This document shows, piece after piece, positions 33,908 to 44,726 of a DNA stretch of 64,000 nt (its first letter is position 1; each line of letters starts with the position of its first letter). A program made the position numbers and the translations under genes. Source of the stretch: Ctenosaura bakeri (taxonomy: Eukaryota > Chordata > Lepidosauria > Squamata > Iguanidae). Location: positions 62,001 to 126,000 of the forward strand of contig CAOLHI010000077.1 in the NCBI GenBank assembly GCA_948474755.1. Reading direction: 5' to 3'. Below the pieces are notes generated by a model. It had not been told where the DNA came from and did not search any database. It saw only the letters and a program-made list of their open reading frames with translations.

Positions 33908-35300
33908 TGTTACCCTGACTTCTGGGGGTCCTGTAGGGGACACCTTGATTTGCTTCGAGTTATAAAGGTTGGGGAAATTAGCGGAGCACTGGCAATAGCA
34001 AAATGAGGGGGCAGGGGTAACCCAGCAGGATCTTTTACCCAACTTTACAGGGTCAGGCCACACCAAAAAGCCAAAAATTCTCACGCGCCAACGCACTCAC
34101 TCATTCACGCACACAAAGCCTATTGAGAAGGAAAAGAGGTGAAAAATGGATAGGAGATATAGCAAAGGGAATGTAGAGGCGGTGATACTGCACCTATCCT
34201 GAAGTCATAGAATCATAGAATCATAGAAATGTAGAGTTGGAGGAGACCACACGGGCCATCCAGTCCAACCCCCTGCCATGCGGGAACACCCTCAAAGCAC
34301 TCCAGACAGATGGCCATCCAGCCTCTGCTTAAAAACCTCCAAGGAAGGAGACTCCACCACACTCCATTGAGGCAGCATATTCCACTGCCAGACAGCCCTG
34401 ACCGTCAGGAAGTTCTTCCAGAGGTTCCTTTCCTGCAGCTTGAATCCATTGCTCCTTGTCTTGGTCTCTGGAGCAGTGGAAAACAAGCACGCTCCCTCCT
34501 CTACATGGCATCCCTTCAAATGTTTAAACATGGCCATCATTTCCCCTCTTAACCTTCTCTTCTGCAAACTAAACATCCCCAGCTCTCTAAGTCTATCTTC
34601 ATAGGACATGGCTTCCAGGCCTCTCACTATTTTGGTCGCCCTCCTCTGGACTTTCTTCAGCTTGACCATGTCCTTCTTGAATTGGGGTGCCCAGAACTGG
34701 ACACAGTATTCAAGATGAGGTATAACCAAAGCAGAGTAGAATGGTACCAGTACCTCCCTCTTCGGTACGAGAAGCAACAAGAAGAACGGAGCTCAGCAAA
34801 GATATGGTTGAGGGGATCATTCAACTAACAGTCTGCTAGTGTGGTGGGGAGTTCTCTGAAGAGACCCTCAAAAACTAGGACTACTTATAGGGCAGAATGT
34901 ACCTCAAGGGCAGACCCTCTCTCAGATAGAACAATGGGCCAGTTATTTGCATGATTGGTTTATGCTGGGTTGTGAGCGTTCAGGGTTGTGGTTGCAAAGG
35001 CTTGCAGTGTAAGTTTATGTAGATGGACCTCGCCTTGTAGGATTTTTCCAGAATCACAGTTGCTCAATCTGGGGAAAACATGCTAATCCCCTCAAACTGG
35101 CTATTCTTGACTGAAGACCCTTTGTCTACATGGATTTGCACAGCTTGAGGTCTCCTTGGGCTATTTGACTGGGGATTTTTCTGGTCTTGACCTGTTTTCA
35201 TTTGTTTGAACTCTTTGCCTATATGCCCATCGGGGCAACTTCTCTGGCATGGTGGGCATATTTAATATCAAACATATAGTTCCTGAGATAGGATATGCCA
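33908..35300 (-). mobile_element. Solo LTR, family B copy 2, split by a CR1
   Basis: Begins TGTTACCCTGACTTCTGGGGG and ends ...GGATATGCCA, matching the ends of copy 1. Without the nested CR1 the LTR is about 834 bp. Shared phrases include GTTGGGGAAATTAGCGGAGCACTGG and CCTCAAGGGCAGACCCTCT. No clear target duplication. Confidence 0.78.
34206..34764 (-). mobile_element. CR1 LINE inserted in a family-B LTR
   Basis: The low-coordinate end has the (ATAGAATC)n CR1 terminus, followed by GTTGGAGGAGACCACACGGGCC and the rest of the 3' segment. The minus-strand open frame of 162 codons includes [20 protein letters not shown], the C-terminal part of CR1 ORF2. It is fairly intact over this piece but 5' truncated. 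It sits in the middle of the LTR, so it inserted later. Confidence 0.93.
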
Positions 35301-35324
35301 GTGGGGTAACAATTTGCTCCACCT

Positions 35325-35985
35325 TCAACCTGACATCCCTTCAAATATTTAAACATGGCTATCGTGTCAACCTTCTTTTCATCAGGCTAAGCATACCTAG
35401 CTCCTTAAGTCACTCCTCACAGGGCATGGCTTCCAATAGCCTTCTTGAATTTTGGTGCCCAGAACTGGACACAGTATTCCAGGTGAGGTCTAACTAAAGC
35501 TGAATAGAGTAGTAGTATTATTTCCCTTGATCTAGATACTATACTCCTATTGATGCAGCCCAAAATCACACTGGGTTGTTTTAGCTGCTGTATCACACTG
35601 TTGACTCATGTTCAGCTTGTGGTCCACTAAGACTCCTAGATCTCATTCACACATACCGTTTTCAAGTCAGATGTCACCCATCCTATATATGTGCATTTCA
35701 TCCCTTCTTCCTAAATGTAGTACCCTACATTTCTCCCTGTTAAAATTCATTTTGTTAGTTTTGGCCCAGCTCTCTAATCTGTGAAGGTAATTTTTAATTC
35801 TGATTCTGTCCTCTGGGATATTAGCTATCCCCCCCCCCAATTTGGTGTCATCTGCAGATTTGATGAACATGCCCTCTATTCCATCATCCAAGTCATTGAT
35901 AAAGGTGTTGAATAGCACTTGGTCCAGGACAGACCCCTGTGGATTTACATAGGTATTGATAATCATTCACCCGTTGATTCAGCAA
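35325..35985 (-). pseudogene. CR1 reverse transcriptase remnant
   Basis: The minus-strand frame at 35667-35966 contains PQGSVLDQVLFNTFINDLDD and SADDTKLGGG, corresponding to the CR1 reverse transcriptase core (PQGSVLGP.LFNIFINDLDD ... FADDTKL). The catalytic FADD has become SADD and downstream frames are broken. The remaining part, at lower coordinates, carries the ORF2 C-terminus ([13 protein letters not shown]) in other frames. It is a dead remnant. Confidence 0.85.
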
Positions 35986-35989
35986 GTCT

Positions 35990-37025
35990 ACTCCAACTTT
36001 GACTATGAAGTGAATTTAGGCCTAGGGCTGCAGCAGAATTGTCTGACAAGTTCATAAGAGTTTTTATCTTTGCCACATGGTGGCAGAACGTTTGAACTAC
36101 AGCTCCCAGAACCTTCCAATGATGCAAGTAATGTTTTCAAGCTCTGGATAGAAGTTGTGATAGCACTGAAATATATTATGGTGCTATAACCAGCAAGAAC
36201 AATAATGAAGGCCAATGGGATTAGTCTAGCTGCAGAGCTGCAAACAGATATAGAACTACGAATAATCTCTAGTACTCACATATTTATAATTTGTGAGATA
36301 TATTGGATCTGCACTTACACAGCTTTCTGGAAAGTCATCTTCACTCTCCCCATTCCATTCCCATACTGCTATGGAAATGGAGTTGAGGAGCTATAAATTG
36401 TTTTGGTTGACTGTAACTGTCTCATCTACACAGGTCCCAAATTGCCCTTGGCTATACTTTTCATGGCCTAGTTAAGTCATTTATACAAAGAAATGCAGAG
36501 ACATGAAATGTCAAAAAATTACCATAATGCCTCTCCCTCTCCCTGGAATGCTCGGCTTGAAAGAAAACAAAAACAGTGGGTGAAGCCGCTGGCTTCAGGT
36601 AAGGAAGATGTGAATCTCCTGGGCTCCATGCCCATGGTTGAAATCCAAAATGTCACTAAACATCAGACGTCAAATTCAGGAAAGTTTGCATGCTTGACAG
36701 ATGGAGCTTTCTAGGCCCTTGCCAGTGGCCAATGATCTAGTTAAGTCACTTCTCGTCGAGAGTCACAACACCATGGTGTTGCTGTGACACGCAATTTTTA
36801 TCTGTTATCAATTAGGAGCTCTCATTAATTCAGAGCTAGGGGCGGAACAAAATTCCCATCACGCTGAACCAAATAGGGCATCCTTTGAAGGGATATCACC
36901 CAGGCCAAATTAAGGTAATGAGGACTGTTGACAGCTTCCAAACCAACAGCACCTTCATTCAGGTGTGCAAACTCCACAATTGGAATGGCTTCCTGACACT
37001 CTTTCACATGACACAATTTGTGATA
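35990..37025. other. No recognisable gene
   Basis: Contains one ACTACAGCTCCCAGAACC motif near 36.09 kb, possibly a relic MITE. Otherwise unassigned. Confidence 0.45.
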
Positions 37026-37029
37026 TACA

Positions 37030-37420
37030 GGATAGCTCCATGTTCAAGAAATTGAGCTTACAGGTTTCAAAAACTTCATTCAGGAACAGCCAAAAATCAG
37101 CAGCACATCCTGGTGTTGTCAAAATTAAAAGAGGTTTGGATTTGTAGTGTTATGTAAACCATTACTTTTCAAAATTGGCACACATTAACATTCCATTTGA
37201 TAGTTCAACCAAACAACACATTTCCGAGGCTTTCTGTTCCCCTTCCATTTTCCCAGTCAGCTTGCCAGCAGTCTGACCTTACAGCCATGCCTGCTTACTC
37301 TCCTATCACAGGTCATGACAATAACGTTTCCATGTTCCCAGCTTACCCAGCCATGAATGGATCCCATCATCCCCACCTAACTAGCAAAGCTTGCAGGCAC
37401 TATGACAAAGTTATCTAGCA
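37030..37420. repeat. Unclassified ~400-bp dispersed repeat, copy 2
   Basis: Same order of words as 12005-12425 and the same orientation: ATAGCTCCATGTTCAAGAAATTGAG, CAGCACATCCTGGTGTTGTC, GTTTGGATTTGTAG, CATTCCATTTGATAG, CAGCTTGCCAGCAGTCTGACC, ACAGCCATGCCTGCTTAC, CCCATCATCCCC. Nature unknown. Confidence 0.5.
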
Positions 37421-37440
37421 AAAAACATGGCAGGGAGAAC

Positions 37441-37652
37441 TCAGCTGACAATTGTAGTACTGTGGTTTCACTTTATCTGCCATGGCTGCATCCTATGGAA
37501 TCCTGGGGTTTGAAGTTTGGGGAGGTACTAATGCTCCTTGGCTGAAAATTCTAAATATTCCTCTCTAAACTGCAAATCCCAGGATTCCATAGGATGGAAC
37601 TAAGGCAGTTAAACTGAAGTCAGAGCAGTTTGATTGTGCAGTGTGAAAGAAC
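37441..37652. mobile_element. Palindromic MITE related to ACTGTGGTTTCACTTT...
   Basis: GCATCCTATGGAATCCTGGGGTTTGAAGTTTGGGGAGG pairs with CTCTCTAAACTGCAAATCCCAGGATTCCATAGGATG. The outer arms differ from the Harbinger-like family 1 (no GGCCATTT end), so it is a separate family with a shared core. Ends are not sharply defined. Confidence 0.6.
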
Positions 37653-37676
37653 CTCTGCTCTTGCGAATTGGCAGTG

Positions 37677-39054
37677 TGGTCTGGCCCAGAGGAGGCCTGA
37701 TTGACTCTTGAACCATTCCTTTCAAACCTGAGAAAGGAATGGCTCAGGGAAACTGTAACCCATGATGGATGATCCCAATCCTTTTACAGTGGGAGGGAAA
37801 TATCCATTGACTAACAACTGACTCTATCTCAGGAAAGTAAATATTTTTATGTCCGTTGAGCGGGGAGGTTAGCTGGATGGAAATGTAGATATTCAGGTCC
37901 AAAGAACTGAACCCTTCACTCCCTTGGTGTAGGTCGGACCAAGTAGCCCCAGTCACGTACCCAGAGGAAGACCTCGGAAAAGGCATGTATACATTTCAAA
38001 TGGGCGGACTGCAACTTTGACACCTTGAGAGACTACGGATCTCCTGATTGAAGTCAGTGATCACATATCATGTGAACTACAAAGCTGAGGTCCATCTGCA
38101 TAATCCAGTTTCTATCCTTTTCCAGGAAAAGGGTCTCCCTGCCCCTGGGATGTTTTACCCTATAATTGGGCTTTGTTTTTGAGTTTTGGTGGACTTTGGC
38201 CCTTTTCTCACCTTACCTGGTGCTGCGGGCATCACACAGGGATTGCACGAAAAGCCTCATCCAGGAGGCACTCACGTCCCCTCCGCTTCCCCTCCGCACC
38301 AGCTCTGTGCTGGCCAGAAGGAAGCATGAGCACTCTGCCCCTTCCTTTTGCACTGCAGCCAGGTACTTTCCCAGACTGCACTGGTGGAGGAAGCGTGATG
38401 GCCACATGTTTGGAGCCTCTGCACACAAGGTAAGTGCATGTGGGGCATGAGAGGGATGCACGATCATGCATCATTTTCAGCAATGAGCCAAAAATGATAT
38501 ACTGTGCGATCGCCACCTAATGGCCTCAAGAGCATCGCACAATTGCAAGGACGTCATGTGGAACAGTCCTCGCAATTGTGCAATGCTCCCAAGGCCATTT
38601 TGCAACAGGACTGGGATGCAAAAAGGGCCTTTGTCTCATTTTCTTTCTGGGGCCGGTTCATATATTCATTCATTCACTTTCTCTGTCTGTCTCTTTGTTT
38701 GACAAACTGTCTCATGTTTTCCAGAAACAGCAGCCTTCAGGATCAGGTGCAGTATATTCACTGTGTCCTCTCAATCTCTTTCCTTCTTAAGACTCTCAAC
38801 ATCGGTAGCCCTTGTGTGCTTGTGTGAGTGAATGCTTTGTGTGTGTGTGTATGTGTGTGAGGAATTTTGCCAATTTTACCAAATAAAAGACCATTTAAAA
38901 GGACATTGGACTTCTCTCTTTCTCATGCAGTTTGACCCTGTAAACTCAGGATAAAAAGGTCTTGCTGCATTGCCCTGCCCTCTATTTTGCTAATTTCCCC
39001 AATCTTTGAAAAATTCAGGTGTGCCCCAGGGGATCCCCAAAAGCCAGGATAACA
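37677..39054 (+). mobile_element. Solo LTR, family B copy 3, split by a MITE
   Basis: Ends GGATCCCCAAAAGCCAGGATAACA; the start is placed at TGGTCTGGCCCAG by comparison with copies 1 and 4. Without the nested 432-bp MITE and its duplicated TTT it is about 943 bp. TATAATT near 38160 and AATAAA at 38882-38887 are in LTR-like positions. The 5' boundary is approximate. Confidence 0.72.
38198..38629 (-). mobile_element. Harbinger-like MITE family 2, copy 2 (432 bp)
   Basis: Ends GGCCCTTTTCTCACC and GCAAAAAGGGCC, with TTT on both sides. It is oriented opposite to the copy at 12450: its internal AATTGCAAGGACGTC...GTCCTCGCAATTGTG hairpin is near the high-coordinate end. It is CpG-rich. Overlapping frames of 84-94 codons on both strands are artefacts. 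It sits inside the family-B LTR. Confidence 0.93.
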
Positions 39055-39084
39055 GAACCTTCTACTTGTGTCTCAACTTTAACA

Positions 39085-39560
39085 GTTTTTTAAAAAAAAT
39101 TTCATTCCCCCCCCCCGTCTTTATCCCAGAATAGGAGTGAAGGTGGCTTATAACAAAATACAACACAGGCCATCTAATATCTTTTCAAACTGAATTATTT
39201 AAGAATATTAACTAAACAATTCTATGTAAAGTTAGGACAATTTAAGATGCATTTAAAACAGTAAAAAAAAAAGAGCACAGGGCACCACACTAAAACAAGC
39301 TTTTGCTACATGAGTTAAGAGCCAAAGGCCTGCCTCAGTAAAAAGGTCTTTGTCTGCCAGTCAAAACTGAACAGAGAGGGAGCTAACAGCACTTTTTGTG
39401 GAAAGGAGGAAGGGACCTCCTGGGCAGAGTCACCAGGAAAGCTCTCTCCTGTATCCCCACAAAATATCCTTGTGAGGATGCTGGGACTAAGAGAAAGCCC
39501 CTCCACCGGAAGATCTTAAAATTTGGCCAGGCTCATAGAGGGAGACACCACCTTTCAGTG
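39085..39560 (-). mobile_element. L2-like LINE 3' region
   Basis: CGTCTTTATCCCAGAATAGGAG...GGTGGCTTATAACAAAATACAA is the inverted tail. It is followed by AAAGGCCTGCCTCAGTAAAAAGGTCTTTGTCTGCC and the GCAGAGTCACCAGGAAAGCTCTCTCCTGT segment seen also at 22.8 and 31.1 kb. Confidence 0.7.
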
Positions 39561-39623
39561 GGCATGAGTGAGGCCAGAGACTCAGCAGCAATGATGCCAA
39601 TACATTACTCGCCTCTTCACTCA

Positions 39624-39802
39624 GGCCATTTCTGCACTACACTGTTATAGTGCTATTATTCTGCTTTCAACATCCTGTGGAATTCTAGGGTTTGCAGTTT
39701 ACTGAGGCCAAAGATACCCCTCCCTAAACTGCAATTCCCAGGATTCCATGGGATGTTAAAAGTGGAATAATAGCACTATAACAGTGTAGTGCAGAAATGG
39801 CC
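39624..39802. mobile_element. Harbinger-like MITE family 1, copy e
   Basis: A 179-bp palindrome, GGCCATTTCTGCACTACACTG...CAGTGTAGTGCAGAAATGGCC, with TCA on both sides. The centre carries the GTTTACTGAGGCCAAAGA variant. Confidence 0.92.
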
Positions 39803-39805
39803 TCA

Positions 39806-40984
39806 GTATTCACCTGGAAAATGAGACAGCATGGGCAGTAAATGCTGGAGGCAAAGAAACACCAGAGGTTGTATGAAGTGATTGGTGGGAGGGGACAATG
39901 GGGTACAGTTAATGCCTGCAGACACTCCCCTCTGCTCCCCATGTTTCCTTGGGGGAGGCCTAAATACCTTAAAGAAATCAGATCTTGTCTGATCTTTGAA
40001 TCTAAATAAGGTCTAAGAAAACCCTTTGAAATTCATGGTCTCACTGTATATTGAAAAGCAGTCTGAACATGTACACACACTTATTCCCTTGGGTCAATTT
40101 TCTTTTTCATCCTTCTTACCTGCTAAGGTCCCTTCTTCCTTCTATAAGAAGATAGCAAGTCTCTTGTCTCCCTTTCCCTAAAACCAGAGAAGCACTGGGG
40201 CTCCAAATCCAGTAAAGTCTGCCAGTTTACCCTGACACATGAGACCCAGCCTAAAGGACCTCTTGCAAGCAAGAATAGGTCAGTTTCTTTTGTCTATCTC
40301 TTTCTTGTCCCTCGAAGCATTTCCTGAGACAATAAATTTCTTTCTTTCTTCTTTCTTAGATCAAGAAGACACCAAAAAGAAAGAAATGACACCAGAAACC
40401 CAACACTGTTTACCTAATTCAAGCTGTGCTCTTATGAGTTGTGAAGTTATACCTGTCTGAAGTCAGTAAGAGGCACAAAACTCAAGAATTATCTGCTTAA
40501 TTGTCACCACATTTGGTAAAAGGATTATTCTTTCAGATCCTTATTAGCTCATAAAACAAAGTCTGTGGAGTACCTCATCTGTCAAATAAAGCCACCTCTA
40601 ATGGCATTGTGTGTGTGTTAAATGCCTTAATGACTGTCACGCAGTTAACTTCTGTCGAGTCTTCAGGAATCTCTTCTAATCAGATTAACCCAGAAGAAAT
40701 ATCAACAAAATCATCCTATGACCCAGACTGGGTGTGGGTATGAAAACATAAATGATGTCACAGCCTGCAGTTAATGGTTTTGTTTATTAAACTGTTGTGT
40801 TGTTCTTTCCCTCTGTTTGGCCATGCTTTGCATTTTCCCCTCCTGTAGAACAGGGATGGGGAACTTACAGAACACAGGAGTATTCTGGTCTGTGGAGTTT
40901 CCCCATCCAGCCCACTAGTGGTAGCTGGTGACTCCAGTGTCAGTGGGACAATGAATCCTTTCAAAGAGTTTTGGGGGTTTTTTT
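39806..40984. other. No recognisable gene
   Basis: A CT-rich patch near 40.30-40.36 kb; no repeat or gene recognised. Confidence 0.45.
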
Positions 40985-42010
40985 GGTTTTTTGATAATTA
41001 CTGTCAAGTCAACTTTATTTATGGCTGCCCAACAAATAAGAGACCTTCAAACTACCCTCTTTGCAACAGCTCTGCTCAAGTCTTGCTGATTCAGGGCTGT
41101 GGATTTTTATGTATCTGTAATGCAGTCTTCTTCTTTTCCTACTGCCTTCAATATTACCAAGCATTATGGTCTTTTATAATGATGCATATCTTCTCATAAT
41201 ATGTCCAAATTATGATAGTCTCAGGCCATTTCCACACGGGGTAATAAAAACGGTGCAGTGCATCCCCCATGGAGGACATCTGCCCCCGGAGCGGACTGGG
41301 TCCAGACTACTTACTGTAGACCCACACTTCAGTCCGCTCTGAAATGACCCCAAGTGGTCCTCCAGCATGCTTTTGAAAGATCCGATTTTTCTGGTTTTTC
41401 AAAAGCACAGAGCACGCCACTGTGAGCCTGGTCCCTTGTGCAGATTCGGAGGCTTGCACCAATGCGAACCTGCGATCTGCCGAGGGCGGGCTTTAGGCTG
41501 GCGAGCTTCAGCGGTTAGTCGAGACCCACGACCAACCGGAAGCCGCCATTTTGGATGTAGGAGCAGAGCGAATCGACAACCACGCACTGCTCCAGAGCAG
41601 CCTGGACGGGACCGGGGAGCCAGAAGATCCGGTAAGTAGCAGCGTGGGGCGATTCCCTCACCCTATGCGAAAATGGCCTCAGTTGAGTCATCTTGGCTTC
41701 TAGGAAGAATTCAGGCTTGATTTGCTCTGGAATCCAATTATTTGTCTTTTTTGGCAACCCATAATTTTTGCAGAACTCTCCTCCAGCACCACATTTCAAA
41801 TGAGTTGATTCTTTTCCTATCAGCTTTCTTCCTTGGCCAGCTTTTACAACCAGACATAGAAATTGGAAACACAATGGCATGGACAATCCTGATTTTGATA
41901 TTCAATGATACATCTTTACCCTTGAGGTCTAGTTCCTTCATAGCTGCCCTTCCAAGTCATAGCCTTTTTCTCATTTCTTGACTGCAGTTTTCATTCTGAG
42001 TGCAATATTC
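40985..42010 (-). mobile_element. Bov-B (RTE) LINE 3' end, split by a MITE
   Basis: Minus-strand frames at 41738-41941 read IRIVHAIVFPISMSGCKSWP then INSFEMWCWRRVLQKLW, the conserved C-terminal block of Bov-B ORF2 (K.MVFPVVMYGCESW ... IDAFELWCWRR.L). The 3' region continues below the MITE (GGTCTTTTATAATGATGCATATCTTCTCATAATATGTCC matches GGTCTTTTCCA.TGA.TC..CTCTTCTCAT...GTGGCC). It is a dead copy and of the same family as 16.1-17.9 kb. Confidence 0.85.
41224..41678. mobile_element. Harbinger-like MITE family 3 (455 bp)
   Basis: GGCCATTTCCACACGGGG begins and CCCTATGCGAAAATGGCC ends the element, with TCA on both sides. The termini resemble family 1 but the body is unrelated, CpG-rich and not palindromic apart from AGCGGACTG...CAGTCCGCT. 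It lies inside the Bov-B tail, whose sequence is continuous when the element and one TCA are removed. Confidence 0.9.
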
Positions 42011-42384
42011 ATTAACTATTTCCATGTCTTTATTGTCTACTTTAAATCTGGAGTAACAAACTAAGGTTTTATTATTGGACCTCCATTGTAAGATAGAAAT
42101 GTTACTCAGGGTGCTATTCTAATCTATGTGCATTCTAGGGAAGAAACTCAAGGAAACTCCCTGAGAATATCATAGAGAGATCAGGATAAGTAGAGTCAGA
42201 AGGAGGACATTGTGGGTCACTCAAACTAGCTAGCCCTATTACTACTGCCCACTCTGAGGCATTCTTGATTCTTCAGTGCTAAATGTTGACATACATCCAA
42301 CATTTAACACACTGGTGGGAGTTGATGGGGCAGCCTTTTCTGCTCTCCCCTTTTCTCTCTGCTTTACCTTCATAAGGATTATCT

Positions 42385-42625
42385 CATCAAAATAATGTGC
42401 TGGATCTTGCTAATTCTTGCACTTTTGTGTATGTCTTTGTTTACACATGCATGTGTGTGTTTAAGGACATTTTTTTCTGGTTTTAATTTTTTTATTGTTC
42501 AATCTTGTTTTAACTTTTGTATTTTATAGATTTTTAACAATATGGGTTTTTTAAAAAATTGTTGTAAGCCACTTTAAGTCCTGAAAATGGCAGGATAGAA
42601 ATAAATTTCTCCTTCTCCTTTGCAG
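42385..42625 (+). mobile_element. L2-like LINE 3' tail
   Basis: TTGTAAGCCACTTTAAGTCCTGAAAATGGCAGGATAGAAATAAAT is the typical tail (GAGCCGCTTTGAGTCC...GGCGGGATAGAAATAAA). Confidence 0.65.
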
Positions 42626-42656
42626 GTGAAAACCTTTCTTTTCTGGCAGAACATTG

Positions 42657-42682
42657 ATTCATTCATTCATTCATTCATTCAT
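42657..42682. repeat. (ATTC)n microsatellite
   Basis: About six tetranucleotide units. Confidence 0.93.
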
Positions 42683-42689
42683 TTGGAGA

Positions 42690-42848
42690 AACGAGCTGGG
42701 TTTTTTGTTGGTTTTTTTAAACAGTTTATGGCTTAACTGTTTTTATATTTTTGACAAGGTTATTACTTTTTAACTTTTGTATGCTGTGAATTTTTCCCAA
42801 ACTGGGAAAAATGTTGGGATAGAAGAGGAGGAGGAAGAAGAGGTACAA
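42690..42848 (+). mobile_element. Second L2-like LINE 3' tail
   Basis: AACTGTTTTTATATTTTTGACAAGG...AACTTTTGTATGCTGTGAATT followed by GGGATAGAAGAGGAGGAGGAAGAAGAGG. Same tail type, ending in a purine-rich repeat immediately before the family-B LTR. Confidence 0.5.
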
Positions 42849-42850
42849 CC

Positions 42851-43771
42851 TGGGTGCATCCCTGCAGTCAATCAATGACCATGCAGGTGGAGTAACACTG
42901 AGCAGCTATTACCCCATGGACAGACCCCATCCTGGGAAGTATAATTTTGATATTAAAATGCATCTGAGCCAGAGGTGGTCGGCTTGGTACATAGACAGTC
43001 AAGCTAGTGATCAGATAAAAGATCAAAGACTCGTAACTTCCCCCTGTCACGTCTCCATAGGAAACCTCAGAAAGGCACGTAGGCACAGGTAATGGGCCAT
43101 CAGCATGACAATACTTTGGGGAGATTGCCAGATTCTCCACACACACCCCCCCGAAATGCTTGGACCAAAGCTAGGCATATCAAAGCAAGGTCCAGTTACC
43201 TGGTGCAACTATCATGCAACCATCAGGCAGCTATCACACCTCCATCATTCTTATGTTTCTGCCGTTTCTTTTTCCAGGAAGAGGGTCTGCCCCCAAGGCA
43301 TGTTTGGCCCTATAACTAGACTCCATTTTCGACTCCATTTCGGAGTTCTCCCAGACTTGACTGGCAGGCTCCCCTCAGCCCCTCCACTACGCTGAGTTTT
43401 GTTGTCCACTTGTCTTTTTCTCAGCCTAAAGACATTGGGACTGGTACAGTATTACCCTCTCCTCTTGTTCCCTCCACTTTTCCCCTGTCAATTTTCACCT
43501 CTTTCCATTTCAATAGTCCTTGTATGTTTATGTGAGTGAATGCAACAGTGTGCTGGTGTGGACTTTGACTTCTTTTCCAATGAAATACTGAAAGTTGAAC
43601 AGTTAGCCTAATTCTCTGTGATCTGATTCTGTAAAGCTGGCCTCAAGATCCCTTGAATTACTCTGCCCTCTTTGCATTGCTACAGCAGTGCTTAGCTAAT
43701 TTTCCCCACAAGTAAAAATGTTGACAAGCGTCAGGAATCCCCCTAAGGGACCCCCAATAAGCAAGGTAACA
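42851..43771 (+). mobile_element. Solo LTR, family B copy 4 (921 bp)
   Basis: Starts TGGGTGCATCCCTGCAG and ends CCCCCAATAAGCAAGGTAACA. The flanks CAACC and CAGCC agree at 4 of 5 bases as an aged target duplication. It carries CAGACCCCATCCTGGGAAGTATAATTTTGATA in common with copy 1 and CCCTATAAC at the TATA position used in copy 3. It has no internal viral sequence alongside. Confidence 0.85.
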
Positions 43772-43774
43772 CAG

Positions 43775-44720
43775 CCCTCTGGTTCTTGCTCTGTACTGAG
43801 GGAAACAACTGCCCTCCACTTCCACTGTCCCCTGTGGCACATATATTGGTAGAAATTTACACTCTACCAGCAAGATCTCAGTCAGTGGTTGAGGAAGCAT
43901 TAATGCCACCAGAGGTAGCACCATGTCAAAACATCTCTGCAAAACTGGAAAAGCCCATGCCTGAGGTGCCAGAACATCCTGATACACTGCAGAACCTGAA
44001 CCTGAGCTATGAACCTCAAGTGGATCCAAAGAACTCTGAGCTCCATGGAGGAGATCTCGCAACAGACCAATATATTCACCTCCATAACTATCACAATCCA
44101 AATGGACCAGTGCACCCATGCAATCACCAAGACAATGAGCAAGTGCTAGGTTTCAGGTCATTGCTCTGTCCTTTTAAGTCTTCACTTGGCAAGAAAAGGG
44201 GTAGAAACCAAGCTGGGACTCTTAAATAGGGGTACAAAAAGCTTCAGTCTAGTCTCTGATTTTATGGAAGCTGCTTGGTAACAAGACAAGCTGTTTCTCT
44301 CCAGAGTTTAAACTAAATCTCTGTGACAAACCAACTACAAGAGTTGATCTGAGTGTCTCTTATGGATGTAAATATGCATTTATTTCATTCTTACATGTTA
44401 GAACAAAAAAACCAAGCAAAACAGTTTTCCCCCTGCTGAGACAGATTATGAGAATTTTGCTTATTTGTTTTTTTTTAAGTATCACATTTTGCAATTTTTC
44501 TGTGAAAGATTTTTGTACAAAATTTGATACTGACCTTTTTCACTGTCACACAGGTTGAAAAATCTTGTTCCAGTTGAGAGTTTAAGTAAACTGGCATCCC
44601 TGGTGTTGAAACTATGGACCAAAGATCAAGACTGAAAACAACAGCCATGCAGGAATCTCACTGGGTAACTTTGGGACTGTCATTGGTCCTCAGTATCAGT
44701 TTATTAGGAGAATATGATGA
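43775..44720. other. No recognisable gene
   Basis: A plus-strand frame of 147 codons (43786-44229) begins 15 bases after the LTR end. It has proline-rich, unbiased composition, no domain and no partner exon. I consider it unsupported. Confidence 0.4.
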
Positions 44721-44726
44721 AGAAGG

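Noticed and set aside
34292..34780. 162-codon minus-strand open frame as a host gene
   Set aside because: It is the C-terminal part of CR1 ORF2 plus 3' sequence, inside a truncated retrotransposon.
43786..44229. 147-codon plus-strand frame following an LTR, as a possible viral or host gene
   Set aside because: No conserved motif, no other exon, and composition is not convincing. Proximity to the LTR alone is not evidence.
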